From Camellia lanceoleosa (Eukaryota > Streptophyta > Magnoliopsida > Ericales > Theaceae), in contig CM045761.1 of assembly GCA_025200525.1 (NCBI GenBank), positions 80,443,551 through 80,507,550 on the forward strand: a stretch of DNA of 64,000 nucleotides, given 5' to 3'. The notes below the pieces were generated by a model. That model had not been told where the DNA came from, did not search any database, and saw only the letters and a list, made by a program, of their open reading frames with translations. A program made the position numbers and the translations under genes. Shown piece by piece: positions 45,643 through 56,180 of this stretch; within the stretch, counting starts at the first letter, position 1, and the number at the start of each line of letters is the position of its first letter.

Positions 45643-46269
45643 TCAGCCTCGCTTTGGCGAGCCATGTCTTTTTTCTTGCTTTGATGTCCCTACTCCTGAT
45701 GTGTCTTTTTTCGCTCTAGCATACTTCTCAATTTGTGCCATGAGCTCTTCCATGCTCTTTGGTAAAGTCTTTGCAAGTGACTTCCGAAGCAAGCATTTAT
45801 CATCCAGGCTATTCTTAAAAGACACGATCGCTAACTCCTGGTTATAGCGCAAAATCCTGTTGTGCACCTCGTAATATCTCTTGGTGTAAGCCCTGAGGCC
45901 TTTGTCATTGTTGATCTTCAAAGCCAATAGGGAATCCACCCTCAGTGGCTGCGATTTGTTCGTAACAAACCTGACCATAAACATCTCGACCAAGCCTTCC
46001 CAACTCTTCACAGTTCCTTTTGGCAACTTATGGAACCAATCTAATACTATCTCCCCAAAGGATGAGGGGAATACCTTACACAGCAACTGCTCATTCCCAC
46101 TACACAAAGCCACCAAATTTAAATATAAGCCAACATAAAAGTTTAGATCAGACTTACTGTTGTAAATCCAGAACCTCGGTATGTTAAATCTTTTTGGGGC
46201 TTCAAACGTGTCTAACTCTACCGAGAATGGAGTCCTCGGCTTGACCGGGGAAGTGATCTCGACATTCAT
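45643..46269 (-). pseudogene. Gag (capsid region) of element E
   Basis: The 208-codon frame begins MNVEITSPVKPRTPFSVELD and contains the Retrotrans_gag core: FNIPRFWIYN, GEIVLDWFHKLPKGTVKSWE, MFMVRFVTNKSQ and LRAYTKRYYEV. The upstream part of Gag toward the PBS (46270-46945) is present but interrupted, and the downstream nucleocapsid is not clear. This is the region that element C lacks. Gag would form the cytoplasmic particle in which reverse transcription happens. Confidence 0.85.
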
Positions 46270-46949
46270 TCACTTTCTCTGAAGGTAGTCCCTTAGATCC
46301 TCCTTCGTTCTACCAGGAGCTCAACTATCAACAAATTTCAGTCTTTTTGGCGCTCTGCTCCTGGTGTAGTTATGTGTCCTCATCCATTGTATCAAAATAA
46401 AGGCCCTTCCCTTGGATATGCTGAGGTTCCTTAACATAGGTCCCCTTGGTTCGTCGTCTCTTCTACGACTTACTTCTTATTAACTCTGTTAGCCCGACAT
46501 CCCGTGACAGCCGATGTGAGTGCTCCTGTCCCTTGCCATGCTGCGGGACTACTGGGATCATTTTCTGTCCCCTTTTCTAGGCATCGGTCATGGCTGCTGG
46601 TACAAGTGTGTCCTACAATGGGAATAGTGGTTGTATCACGTTGTTTTGTATCATAAAGTTGACAACCGACTGTAGGTCTGCCAACTTGTATGCCATTCCT
46701 TTCATCTCATCGTCCCTCCTCGAGCATCTATCATGTCATACCTGGAGGTCACTTTTGTTGTAATACTCATCCCGGCCTCCTTTTTTCGGGACGTTACGCT
46801 CTTTGTCGACGTACTTCTCCCCAAGATTCAAATCATGTGCTCCTTCATTGCGATTTTCTTCCCCGACATTAGGATCCGCATGCTCCCCACTTTGATATCA
46901 TCCCCAACCTTTTCTTCCTACCCGTTATTGGCCATATATTCTCCTTAAG

Positions 46950-46967
46950 TTCCCACAGACGGCGCCA
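46950..46967 (-). promoter_or_regulatory. Primer binding site of element E
   Basis: The minus strand reads TGGCGCCGTCTGTGGGAA, 3 bp from the 5' LTR end. It is the same type as in element C. Confidence 0.9.
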
Positions 46968-46970
46968 AAT

Positions 46971-47517
46971 TGTGGGTGTTGATTTCTGACCACACAACCA
47001 AATGGGGAACTCAACTGGAGAGCACAGGCAGAATAGGTTAAGCCCAAAAACCTGTAACAAGAAGAGAAGAATATCACGATGGTTCGCCACCCGTGGGCAC
47101 TCTGATGATCAAGTCAGTTATCTCTTAAAGATATCAAATCAAGTAAGCAACTCACAAGTTTTACCGCTCGTATATCACACATACCTAAGACCCACAACAG
47201 TACCTTGCTTTTATAACCAGCAGTAACCTGGTCCCTTTAAAAGCCTCACTTCAGTGGACCCAAGCTCAATGCTTATCCTGAACTCTCAGCTAGATAGGGA
47301 TAAACTCCCTAAGAGCTTTATCCTTATCCAAACTAGAGCCCTCTTTCGTCTAGGATTCTTGTCTCTTATCCGCTTATCTCGGATTCCGACATATCTGCAG
47401 ATAACCTCAGCATGGCCGAGATCACCTTGGCAAGCTTGACTAGGTCACATGGCAACTCGGCTAACACTTTGGCGTCACCTTAACCACATGCTGTCACTCT
47501 CAAAATATGTCCCCACA
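46971..47517 (-). repeat. 5' LTR of element E
   Basis: This 547-bp LTR has a minus-strand TATA box at 47208-47217. Confidence 0.95.
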
Positions 47518-47842
47518 CTTTGTATATCTCTTAGCCTATTTATAGGCTCAACCACATGAGAGAGAGGTAATCTAAACCCATGTTTCTCAGTAGGTCATGA
47601 TTTCTTCAATATCATCCATATCCCAATTTTGACCACTCACCTAATTCCTTCACATTCTGCATATATCTAGCAACCAAATTAATAATAACAATAATAATAA
47701 AACTGATACAAATAATAAACTATGGCCATAATCACTTAAAAGGATAATTTAAAGCATGAATCAACAGGCCACAATAAGATTAGATTTGACCACAATCAAT
47801 AAAAAATAAATTATGGTATCAACAATGCCCTCTCATTTAAGG
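47518..47842 (-). repeat. Copia-like 3' LTR (first part) and its polypurine tract, split by element E
   Basis: On the minus strand a purine-rich CCTTAAATGAGAGGGCAT (47825-47842) precedes TGTTGATACC at 47824, the look of a PPT and LTR start. The LTR continues to a TATA box CCTATAAATAGG (47535-47546) and is cut about 12 bp further on by element E's target site. The remainder should lie left of 35680 (for example CACACAACTCAGCTCACACA at about 35655-35674). The other LTR end and a TSD were not found, so the superfamily is a guess from TGTTGATA and the TATA context. Confidence 0.5.
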
Positions 47843-48518
47843 TAAAAGTGAATTTTGCCTTAAATGATATAAAAGACAAAATCTAAGCCAACCCATAATA
47901 ATAATTAGTAATGTAAAGACGAGGACCACTGTCGATTGGTAGGTACTCACCTTTAGCTCTATTAAATAACATAATAGAGAGCCACATCCTATATTTTTTA
48001 TTTTTATTTTTTTTAAATAAAACATTTCTTTGTTAGCCATGTTTTGGCAAATCAAAGAGAATTCATTTCACATTGTTGTTTCTCAAACCATGTCATGAAG
48101 GTTAATTTTTTGTGTGATCCACAAATCCAAAGTGGATTTTGGATCCCAAAACTCATATAATTGAATGTCATGAAAAAATCATAAACTTTTACACTTTCAA
48201 AATTTTCAACAAATTCACATTCAACAAACGTGGATTGTTCATATTTTTCAGTCATCTTTGGCCTAAAATCATGCCCCCCGAAGTGAATCTTCACCATCAT
48301 TTTGTGACGAATTTTCAACATTTTTTAAGAAAATGAGTTGCTTTTCTTTTTTAACCATTAATGGCTTATCACTCTTTGCCATGTTTGGCAAAAAATTATG
48401 CCCCTCGAGTGAATATTCACCATCATTTTGTGAAGAATCTTTAATAATTTTTTAGAGAATAGGCCGTTTTTATTTTTTAGCCATTAATGGTCACATCTCA
48501 ATCTTTAGGCCAAATCTG
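47843..48518. repeat. Possible internal remnant of the copia-like element, with a two-unit repeat of about 120 bp
   Basis: Units at about 48252-48365 and 48374-48490 share TTCACCATCATTTTGTGA, GAAT(C/T)TT and CCATTAATGG. An 89-codon minus-strand frame (48321-48052) spans part of it, with no recognisable domain. I cannot assign function. Confidence 0.45.
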
Positions 48519-50215
48519 TGATGTCCCGAGTCCTTTTGAACCAACTTAGCAAAGTTAATCCGGAATTCCTATTTCATATTGGAATCTTTACTACTTTTGA
48601 ACTCTATGAATCACATGTTGTCATCTACTACTCTCTTTTTTATTATTCATTCTCATCCTAAATTGTATTTCCAGGATATCAACTTGAGTCTTTGGGTGTT
48701 GGAACGAATCTGGGAACATTAGGAATACTCTAAGGCTAATTTTAGCCTTACTTGAAAATTGAGTCAGCTCGAGTGGTAAATTCGTCCATCTAGTTTTGTG
48801 TTTGAAGTCTGAGATACTGGGAGTGTGATTTGACCACTAGAGTGAATCTTTTACCGCTCGAGCGGTTTTCCTATAGAAGAGAGAGACTCTAGGAGTTTGA
48901 ATTAACTATTCGAGCACAAGATGCACCGCTCGAGTGGTCTGTCTGGTGTCAAGTTCAAAAAGAGTGTCTAATCACTTAAAATCTTATGCAATCTCTATCT
49001 CTCTCTCTCTCTCTCTTCACTTTTTCATTCCACACTCTCTCTCTACACTTCACTTTACTCTTTTTTCTCTCATCTCTCTCTAGAAGACAACCACCAACCC
49101 TCATAAATTCATCTTCCCACTAAGATCCATTGAGTTATTAACCCTAGTCCTTGAGACATTTTTGGAGAACACGTCGAGAACTTCGTTTTGTGCTGTGAAG
49201 ATTATGTTTTGGCATCGTTGATTTTGGAGTTTTTCTTCCATCTTCCTTTTAGATCTTGAGGTAGGGACTTCTTTGAGTTATATATACATTTTTGCAAGTC
49301 GATTGTTGTTAGGTTGTAAATCCTTCTGAGTTTTGAGTTAGGGTTTAAGTTCTATGAGTTTTGTGGATTTCAAAGAGGGGTTTTCATAAAATTTCTTCAA
49401 TCTTCAAAACACATGAGTTATGAGATAGTTGGAAACTCTATTTGTGTAAAAATACTTCAAAATGGGAAAAATCTAGTTTTGTGAATGCCCTAGAAATTGG
49501 CGGATTTGGAAAAAGGTTGAGGTGTTATGAAATCATGTTTGATAGATCATCATTGTAGGAGAATGATAGAAAAATTACTATGTTTATGTTTATTGTTGTA
49601 ATTCCATGGAAAAAGAAGAAATTGACCTTTGAGGAATTTTGTATAGCATATTGTTATACTTGCCTTAAAAGGATGAGATTAGAATTGAGGGTGATCATTA
49701 TATTGGTTTCTTTTTATTAAATGAGAAGATAATGCATGTGATGATGCAATGTTAATTATCTCTTGGAATATATATTGCATACATATGTATTGAGTAGAGA
49801 TGTGGAATTTGATTTACAATGGGAGATTGTGTTGTTGAGGTACTTGGAAGATTTCAATGTGTTGATATATGTACGCTGTATTGTCATTTCATTCACCATT
49901 GCTTTTTGAGTTGGCATATTGAAAATTTCTCTGCGAAAAAAGAAATTGTTTTATGTGTAACAAATTATCATTTTGAATTGTTTGGGGTTAATACAATAGT
50001 AAGTCCAGATAGGGGATGTAGAGTCATGAATTAAGTTGGCTTCAAGTCCAGAAACCCGCGCGGTAGGTATCATGTTCCTTCCGATTAAGAGTCAATATAG
50101 TGGTGATTGGGTAGTGCTTGATATGCATACTTGCAGACACCAGCCTAGGGATTACTTAAGTCGTATTTGCCACTCATTGATTATATATTAAAATCATTGA
50201 AATATTAGGTAAATT
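48519..50215 (+). repeat. Probable degraded chromovirus-type LTR on the plus strand (solo)
   Basis: It starts TGTGATGTCCCGAG (48519). It contains CTCGAG-type motifs (48770-48935), a TC-rich run near 49000, then ATCTTGAGGTAGGGACTTCT near 49255, which parallels AAGTTTGAGGTAGGGATTTTT in family D LTRs. The order of these landmarks is the same as in D LTRs but the sequence is far diverged and the right end is not defined. Open frame 49819-50034 has no known domain. Confidence 0.4.
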
Positions 50216-50555
50216 TGGACTTCAAGTTGATGAATTTTTTCATCAAAATAATTTAAATTAAATAATGAGGTGATGAAATTATTCGAAATCTTTGTCAATA
50301 AAGAAAATTAATTTCTCCTTGTAGGGAAAAAGTTTCACTTCCGCACTAAAAAATTTCATCTTCACAATGCCAAATCATTCTCTCCATGTCACTTGTTAGG
50401 TCATTATGTTGGCAATAAGCAGTAGAACCACCACCATAACACTGACAATTTTTAGACATGGAATATGAGGTATCTCACTGATAATCTGTATCCATGGGAA
50501 CACTACCACTCCATTGGCGGTTTGCATCCATGTATGAACAAGATTTAAAAATGCC
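50216..50555. other. AT-rich DNA; no gene seen
   Basis: No open frame or repeat was recognised here. It ends at the T-rich tract of the SINE-like unit. Confidence 0.5.
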
Positions 50556-50740
50556 ACTTTTTTTTCTTTTTTTTCTTCTTTTTTTTCTTTTTTTTTTTTT
50601 TTTTTTTTGAACTAGAAAAGGTCCTCGGGCTATAAAGGACTATCAAACATTAGCAACTCTAGAACCTGTAAAAGGGGAGATCGAACCCAGCCAAGGGGAA
50701 AAGAGCCCTTCAAGTGAGCTAAAGCTAGCTAATGGGCTAC
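50556..50740 (-). mobile_element. tRNA-derived SINE-like unit with poly(A) tail
   Basis: On the minus strand an A-box-like TTAGCTCACTTGAAGGGCTC is followed about 30 nt later by a B-box-like GGGTTCGATCTCC. The unit ends in a long A-rich tail (T-rich on the plus strand, 50556-50608). Spacing and tail are those of a pol-III SINE. No target duplication was identified. It could instead be the 3' end of the LINE-type sequence next to it. Confidence 0.5.
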
Positions 50741-51010
50741 ACTGTTTGTTGTTTTGGGTGCCCAGGAGAAAAACATTAAGGAACCCATGCTCAAGGAATG
50801 GATGTCACAAATGTAAGCAAGGCAATCCCATAGTGGAACCAACTCTGAGGCACTTAACTCAATCACAAACTTGTTGTCACTTTCCACTTGGACATTAGAA
50901 AGCACGAGTGCTCTAAGGAACAAACATGCTAGTCTGACTGCAAGAGCTTCTCATTGAATGACTGAAGACGATAGGATAGAAGATACCACGCCGCCAACCA
51001 ATCTACCCCA
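50729..51010 (-). pseudogene. RNase H (RVT_3-type) fragment, probably from a LINE
   Basis: The minus-strand frame reads EALAVRLACLFLRALVLSN, VQVESDNKFVIELSA and FFSWAPKTTNSVAH. These match the last part of plant LINE-type RNase H domains (V-Q-V-E-S-D, then F-x-W/H-x-x-R-x-x-N-x-x-A-H). One in-frame stop precedes EALAV. The fragment lacks the N-terminal catalytic Asp region and any RT. It directly precedes the SINE-like tail, so the two may be one chimeric insertion. Confidence 0.6.
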
Positions 51011-51268
51011 AGAAAAAGTGAAAAAATGTCAAAAAATTAACTATTAACTATCTTCCCAAAACACCCCATCATAATAATAGTTCATCACTTTTACTTTAAG
51101 AGCATGTAATCATATATTCACTCTTTCTTAACTTTTACCATAAAGTAGCAAAACTAACATCACAAAATGACATAAATTTTCATATAATTTATTAATTTTA
51201 GGAATTTGCACCATAAAATTTTACTAAATCTCACATTAAAATTTGATAAGATCATAGGAGTTTTATAA
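51011..51268. other. AT-rich DNA; no gene seen
   Basis: No supported feature was found between the RNase H fragment and the SINE. Confidence 0.5.
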
Positions 51269-51503
51269 ATAAACAATTAGAAGAAATTCCAAGGGGTTGG
51301 TCTAATATATGCAGCTTGGAGATTGGGGATGTACTCACTCCAAGTGTCAGATTCAACTCTTATTAGGTGCTATCAGCTCCTTGGAGTCATGTTGCGCTTT
51401 GTTTGGGTCTTTGTTTGGGTTTTGAGATTAGTCGAGTTATGCATAAACTGACTCGGACACCCAATTATCAAAATTTGTATATATATATAAACAATTAGAA
51501 GAA
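51269..51503 (+). mobile_element. SINE with a perfect 17-bp target-site duplication
   Basis: ATAAACAATTAGAAGAA occurs at 51269-51285 and 51487-51503, flanking a 201-bp unit (51286-51486). The unit starts ATTCCAAGGGGTTGGTCTAA and has a B-box-like AGATTCAACTC. Its 3' part, TTAGTCGAGTTATGCATAAA...CTGACTCGGACACCC, is of a kind widespread in plant SINE families. It ends in an AT-rich tail. The long duplication is the signature of LINE-mediated insertion. Confidence 0.88.
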
Positions 51504-51910
51504 GCAGTACTACATCCCCACAATTTTCTCCCACAAAATCGTCATTCACATATTTTTTTTACCGATAAGAGTTCACTCACTCACTCTGTAGTGGTAAACT
51601 CTTACCGGTAAGAATTTGTGAAGGGATGCTTTTGTCGGAGAAATTTATAGGGATGAATCATTTTCCATAAGATTGTTCTTCCCTTCAGTGCACTGAATTA
51701 TCTAAAAAAATAACACATTTGGGTGTGGAGCATAATCAAATATTGATTAAAAAGTAGAATCGATCAAAAATAATGGATTGAACTAATCGATCAAGAATAA
51801 TGGGTTCAACTAATATCCACAATTCATTCAATATCTTTCGTGTAATAGAATCAATATAGTTCTAATATAAGTAAAATTGAATGTAGTTATTAAACTATCT
51901 CACATCTGTA
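51504..51910. other. AT-rich DNA; no gene seen
   Basis: A pair of near-complementary strings (GATAAGAGTT at 51565-51574 and AACTCTTACCGGTAAGAATT at 51598-51617) hints at a small inverted repeat. Nothing else was recognised. Confidence 0.4.
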
Positions 51911-52477
51911 TAGAGGTGTAAAAATGGCCCGAGACCCGTGGGCAGCCTGAAGCCCGCCCGAGGCTCGAGGTGGGCCCGACCCGTTTTGACCTGGTTAGGC
52001 CCGGGTCCAAGCCCATCCCAGTACCTTGGGCTTGGGACTGGGCCTTGCATTTGAAGACCGACCCAACCCAAAAAATTTTGGGCCTGGCCCGACCCACCCC
52101 GCCTGGCCCTCTCTCTACCAATGGTCAAATTTCAAAAAACAAAAATAAAAAACAACTTGCAATGGTTAAATAATTAAAAATATAAAAAATATAAACAAAT
52201 AAAATAAATAAAAGATTGATCTTGTAAAAATAAAAAAAAATAAAAACAAAAACAAAATAGCATAACAGTTAATGTCATTTCCTTACAATGAATGAATTAA
52301 TATATATATATATATATAATAATTCTAGACCCTCTCTCTGCCCACACAACCTACCCCTGCATCATCACATCATCACCTGACATCCCTCTTTCACTTTGCT
52401 TGCAAATTTGAAATTGCAATTGAATGAAAATAAATAAATAAATAAATAAAATTCAAATGGTTTGCTACCTACAGCCT
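51911..52477 (+). mobile_element. hAT-like transposon, 5' terminal region (first part)
   Basis: It begins TAGAGGTGTAAAAATGGCCC, resembling the terminal inverted repeats of plant hAT elements. It is followed by a GC-rich stretch of GGCCCGACCCG-type motifs (to about 52120) and AT-rich subterminal DNA. The frames at 51895-52173 are products of this composition. The sequence is broken at 52478 by chromovirus D and resumes at 61960. Confidence 0.55.
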
Positions 52478-52482
52478 ACCCC

Positions 52483-54415
52483 TACAACGCCCACAAACTG
52501 TTCATCCTAAATCTACAACATGTGTTACAATGATAAGAGAATTGAAAACTAAACAGGTAATCATATGCCCTATAGGCTTACATCTTTCCAAGTCATTGCT
52601 TGGTTACAACAAAATGAGCCTCGCTCAATATAGTTAAAGCCCTTGGCTATACAAAAGAATACACAAAAGAAAGAAGCTCTTGCTCCCAAATGTCCCTCCA
52701 AACTATTGTCTTGGCAGAGGCAAATCACCAACACCTGAAAATGGTTTTCCCAAATAGGGTGAGCCAAAACCCAGTAAGAATAATCTAACACAATATATGA
52801 GATTTAACAAAGATATAAGTACAATGTGTATATACAATGCCTATGACAAAACATTCACATTCTTATATAATCATAAAGTACTAAATTCATATCTTGATCC
52901 ATTTTCCTTCAATTCATTTCAGTTCATGGGCCAATTTCATTATCTTTCAACAACTCAACTAAGACTACAACTCAGTGGTTCTCTAATCAACACCATTACA
53001 ACACAAACACTTCAATTTGCCATATTACGAAAATTTCGTCCGCAGGATCGACAACCATGTATACGCGTGATTTCAGGACTTTCACCCAGGACACTCCGGC
53101 CAACTTAATTTCAATAGAGTCCATTCCCTATCTCCTCCCAAACATGGAGTACATCCCCTTTCTTCTCCCAAACATCATACATATATAATGTATTTAAAAC
53201 ATAATCATATTTAATGACAACCAATAATAGATTAGTTTTAATTCACCTAATCCTCATGTAATTTCTACAACAAGCATAGCTATCCTCCACCGATAGCCCA
53301 ATGCAGTTATTTCTAGACAGATATTCAATCTCAAGACAAATAATTTATTCAAAATTTCCAAAGGTGTGAGCTAATACATATCCAACTCCACCATCTATTT
53401 CAATATTCGCCCAATTTCATAATTACAACACCAATTTCATTTTATATAAAATAAATATTTGATTCATTTTAGGGAAAACTCCCTTTTTCCCAAATAAAAC
53501 CCAAAGGTCAAAACCAACTATTTTGTAACCATACAACCTTATATTTAACCTCATAACCATTTCCACAACATACAATTAGAACCTCCCTTTAGATTTTACA
53601 ACCCAAACCCTAGGTTTATCCATAACACACCCAAAGTCCACCATTGTTACACAATCATCAAATAACTAAGTTAAAAACCATATGAGTGTAGAAAAATCTT
53701 TACCTCAAACTTAGAAGACCAAAGCAACAAAGGAGAAACTTCAAAAATGTCGAAACCAACTTTTACTCAGATCAAAACGAAGCTCTTGAGACGCTCTACA
53801 TTTTTCTTAAAGGCATTAGGGTGAAGATCCCAATGGATCTAGGTGAAATAGTAGAGAGAAAATGAGTTTAGAGAGAGAAACTCAAGATCTACGTTTTCGA
53901 AAAGTTTTAGAGATAGAGAGGAATGAAAAAGTGATGAAAATATCATTTTCGCGATCTGTTATACACGTAGTCCGCTTGAGTGTGAAAAGTGTCGCTCAAG
54001 CATCAGACACAATGTTCCACTCGAGCGCAAGAAGTGACACTCGAGAGTTGAATACACACTTTCAGAAGTTTTTGCAGACGAAGGTCATCGCTTGAATGCA
54101 AAATTGGACGCTCGAGCGTAGGAAACGCCGCTCGAGTGTAGAATACACTCATCCAGTATTTACAGGTCTGCAAAAATATTGAGAGTTTGCAAAGCTTGCT
54201 CAAGCGCAAGAATGGCGGCTCGAGCAGAGGAGCAAAAATCTGGGCAACAAAGGTTTGGAAAAACAAGCAACCAACCTATTCCAAATACACAACTACAATC
54301 CAAATGGCCAATCCAAGGAACAAGAAGGGGAAATAAGAGATGAACAACAACATTAAACCATGAAACCCCAGTTCAGAATATAATAAAATGTCAAGTCAAA
54401 ACCGAAGTCGCTATA
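52483..54415 (-). repeat. 3' LTR of element D (outer end partly deleted)
   Basis: This LTR is 1933 bp against 2116 bp in the partner. It holds a CTCGAG-type motif cluster at about 53965-54230. Open frames inside it are unsupported. Confidence 0.9.
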
Positions 54416-54428
54416 ACCTCCCTCCTTA
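54416..54428 (-). promoter_or_regulatory. Polypurine tract of element D
   Basis: The minus strand reads AAGGAGGGAGGT immediately before the 3' LTR. Confidence 0.8.
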
Positions 54429-54859
54429 AGGAATTTCATCCCCGAAATTACAATTCAAGTTTCCAAACTATATTTCAAGCCATTACCACAATGATTACAA
54501 TTCAATTCCAACACCATGACCCATCTACAGGTCATTTAATCCCACCACATTATGAATATAAATTTCATATTTCCAACATATTCAATGTTTATAATAAACT
54601 CGTATTTCCAAAATTTAAACAACATATACAATGTTTTTAAAGATGATACGACACATACAATACGTCATATTCTCAAAACATATGCAATGCTTATATTGAA
54701 TCCGTGCTTCCAAAACATCAACAACATGTATAATGTCGTTGTATTCCTAAAACATATACAATGCTTTTACACTTCATTAACATAATTAAAATCTCAATAT
54801 ATATTCAAACACCAACAAATGAGTCCAGACATTTCTCACAAACTTCCAATTCACGCTTC
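54429..54859. other. Non-coding region between the chromodomain and the PPT of element D
   Basis: A string like CATATACAATG(C/T)TT recurs four to five times (near 54590, 54640, 54670, 54760), a loose local repeat. No gene was seen. Confidence 0.5.
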
Positions 54860-55282
54860 TAAGTTGCTTCCTCAACCCCGTGATGTTTCCACAATACTTT
54901 GACCAAGGAGGTTGTCTTGCCTCACAAGACTTGGTCCCATGTGTCCAAGACGCTCACCGGCCTCTTCTCATATAAGGTATCATCATCTACCTCTAAGTTG
55001 ATCCAATCCAACACATGCGATCGATCCAACTCATATTTCTGAAGCATACTAATATGAAACACATCATGAACCCCAAAAAGCTATGGTGGTAACGCCAAAC
55101 AGTAAGCTACCTCTCCAATCTGCTCAAGGATCTCAAAAGGCCCAATAAACCGAGAGGACAACTTCCCACTCTTCCCAAATCTCATCAAACCCCACCTAAG
55201 TAATATCTTCAAAAAGGCATGATCTCCCACATCAAAAGACAAAGGTCTCCTCTTACGGTCAGCATAACTTTTTCTAGCAACT
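54860..55282 (-). pseudogene. Integrase C-terminus and chromodomain of element D
   Basis: The minus strand gives RFGKSGKLSSRFIGPFEILE (the GPF motif), VFHISMLQKYELDRSHVLDW, then the chromodomain core VSVLDTWDQVL, TTSLVKVLWKHHGVEEAT. A TGA interrupts QVL-GK, and the Trp after EEAT is a TAG. It is better preserved than the chromodomain of element B and of the same type. Confidence 0.85.
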
Positions 55283-56033
55283 CTAAGCCGTAACCAACCT
55301 CTTATGAATAAGTGTCACTTTCTCCGTTGTTTCCCGAACCAACTCTAGACCCAACAAAGGCGCATCACTTACCTCGGCCCAACACACTGGAGACCTACAC
55401 AGTCGGCCATACAAGGCCTCAAATGGTGCCATACCAATACTCGATTGGAAACTATTATTATAGGTAAACTCCACTGAGGGCAAATGCATCTCCCATGACC
55501 CCTTGAAGTCAATGACACAACCTCGAAGCATATCCTCAAGGATCTAAATAGTACGCTCGGACTGCCCGTCAGTCTGAGGGTGATACATTGTGCTAAAGGT
55601 CAGTTTAGTGCCCAAGGCACTCTGCAAGCTCTGCCACAACCGAGCTGTGAAACGCGGATCTCTATCCGCAACAATCATCACAGGGACCCCGTGCAACCTC
55701 ACTATGTTCCTTATGTAAAGGCCGGCAAGATAGTCTACCGAATCGCTCACAAGCATAAATATAAAGTGCGCCGACTTGGTCAACTACCACCCAAATGGTG
55801 TCACTACCCCGTTGAATCCTCGGAAGGCCCACAACAAAATCCATCGCGACATGTTCCCATTTCCACTCGACTATAAGCAAGGGTTGCAATAAACCCGCTA
55901 GCCTCTGATGCTCAGTCTTCACTTGTTGACAAGTAAGGCATTTCGACACAAACACAGCTACACTCTTCTTCATATGCCTCCACCAAAATTGGCGACTAAG
56001 ATCGTGATACATCTTTGTGCCTCCTGGATGCAC
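55283..56033 (-). pseudogene. Integrase (zinc finger and catalytic core) of element D
   Basis: Segment 56033-55662 begins MHPGGTKMYHDLSRQFWW and includes CLTCQQVK (His/Cys zinc finger) and MDFVVGLPRIQRG (first Asp). Segment 55783-55544 gives IVRLHGVPVMIVADRDPRFT (second Asp) and MYHPQTDGQSERTI (Glu). Segment 55531-55283 gives WEMHLPSVEFTYNNSFQSSI and the core end. All catalytic acidic residues are present, but a frameshift near 55770 and a stop near 55541 break the frame. Confidence 0.9.
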
Positions 56034-56180
56034 CGCAAGGCATAAATGGTGAAACTCTCAGAGTATTTCCTCTCGGTAAGACTCCAGCACGAACAAACAG
56101 TCACGGTATCTCACACTCTGGTTGGGATACACAGTGAAGCCTCTTTCTACCTTTCCATTGGAAACATTCTCTCAGAGGGA

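Larger units (their letters stand above)
35680..47517 (-). mobile_element. Element E: Tat-lineage Ty3/gypsy retrotransposon with an antisense gene (older copy)
   Basis: Both LTRs are exactly 547 bp (35680-36226, 46971-47517), with TGTGGGTGTT...CCCCACA ends. They are flanked by TTTTG (35675-35679) and CTTTG (47518-47522), a duplication with one change. On the minus strand: LTR, PBS, gag, protease, RT, RNase H, second RNase H, integrase, tandem repeats, opposite strand of a plus-strand gene, PPT, LTR. The LTRs differ at roughly 13-14% of sites by eye, against about 6.5% for element C, so E is older. Confidence 0.93.

Noticed and set aside
50640..50740. tRNA gene suggested by A-box and B-box motifs
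   Set aside because: No cloverleaf could be formed by eye, and the long A-rich tail points to a SINE.
51895..52173. Three overlapping Pro/Gly/Arg-rich open frames
   Set aside because: They follow the GC-rich motif block of the hAT-like end and have no domain or codon bias.
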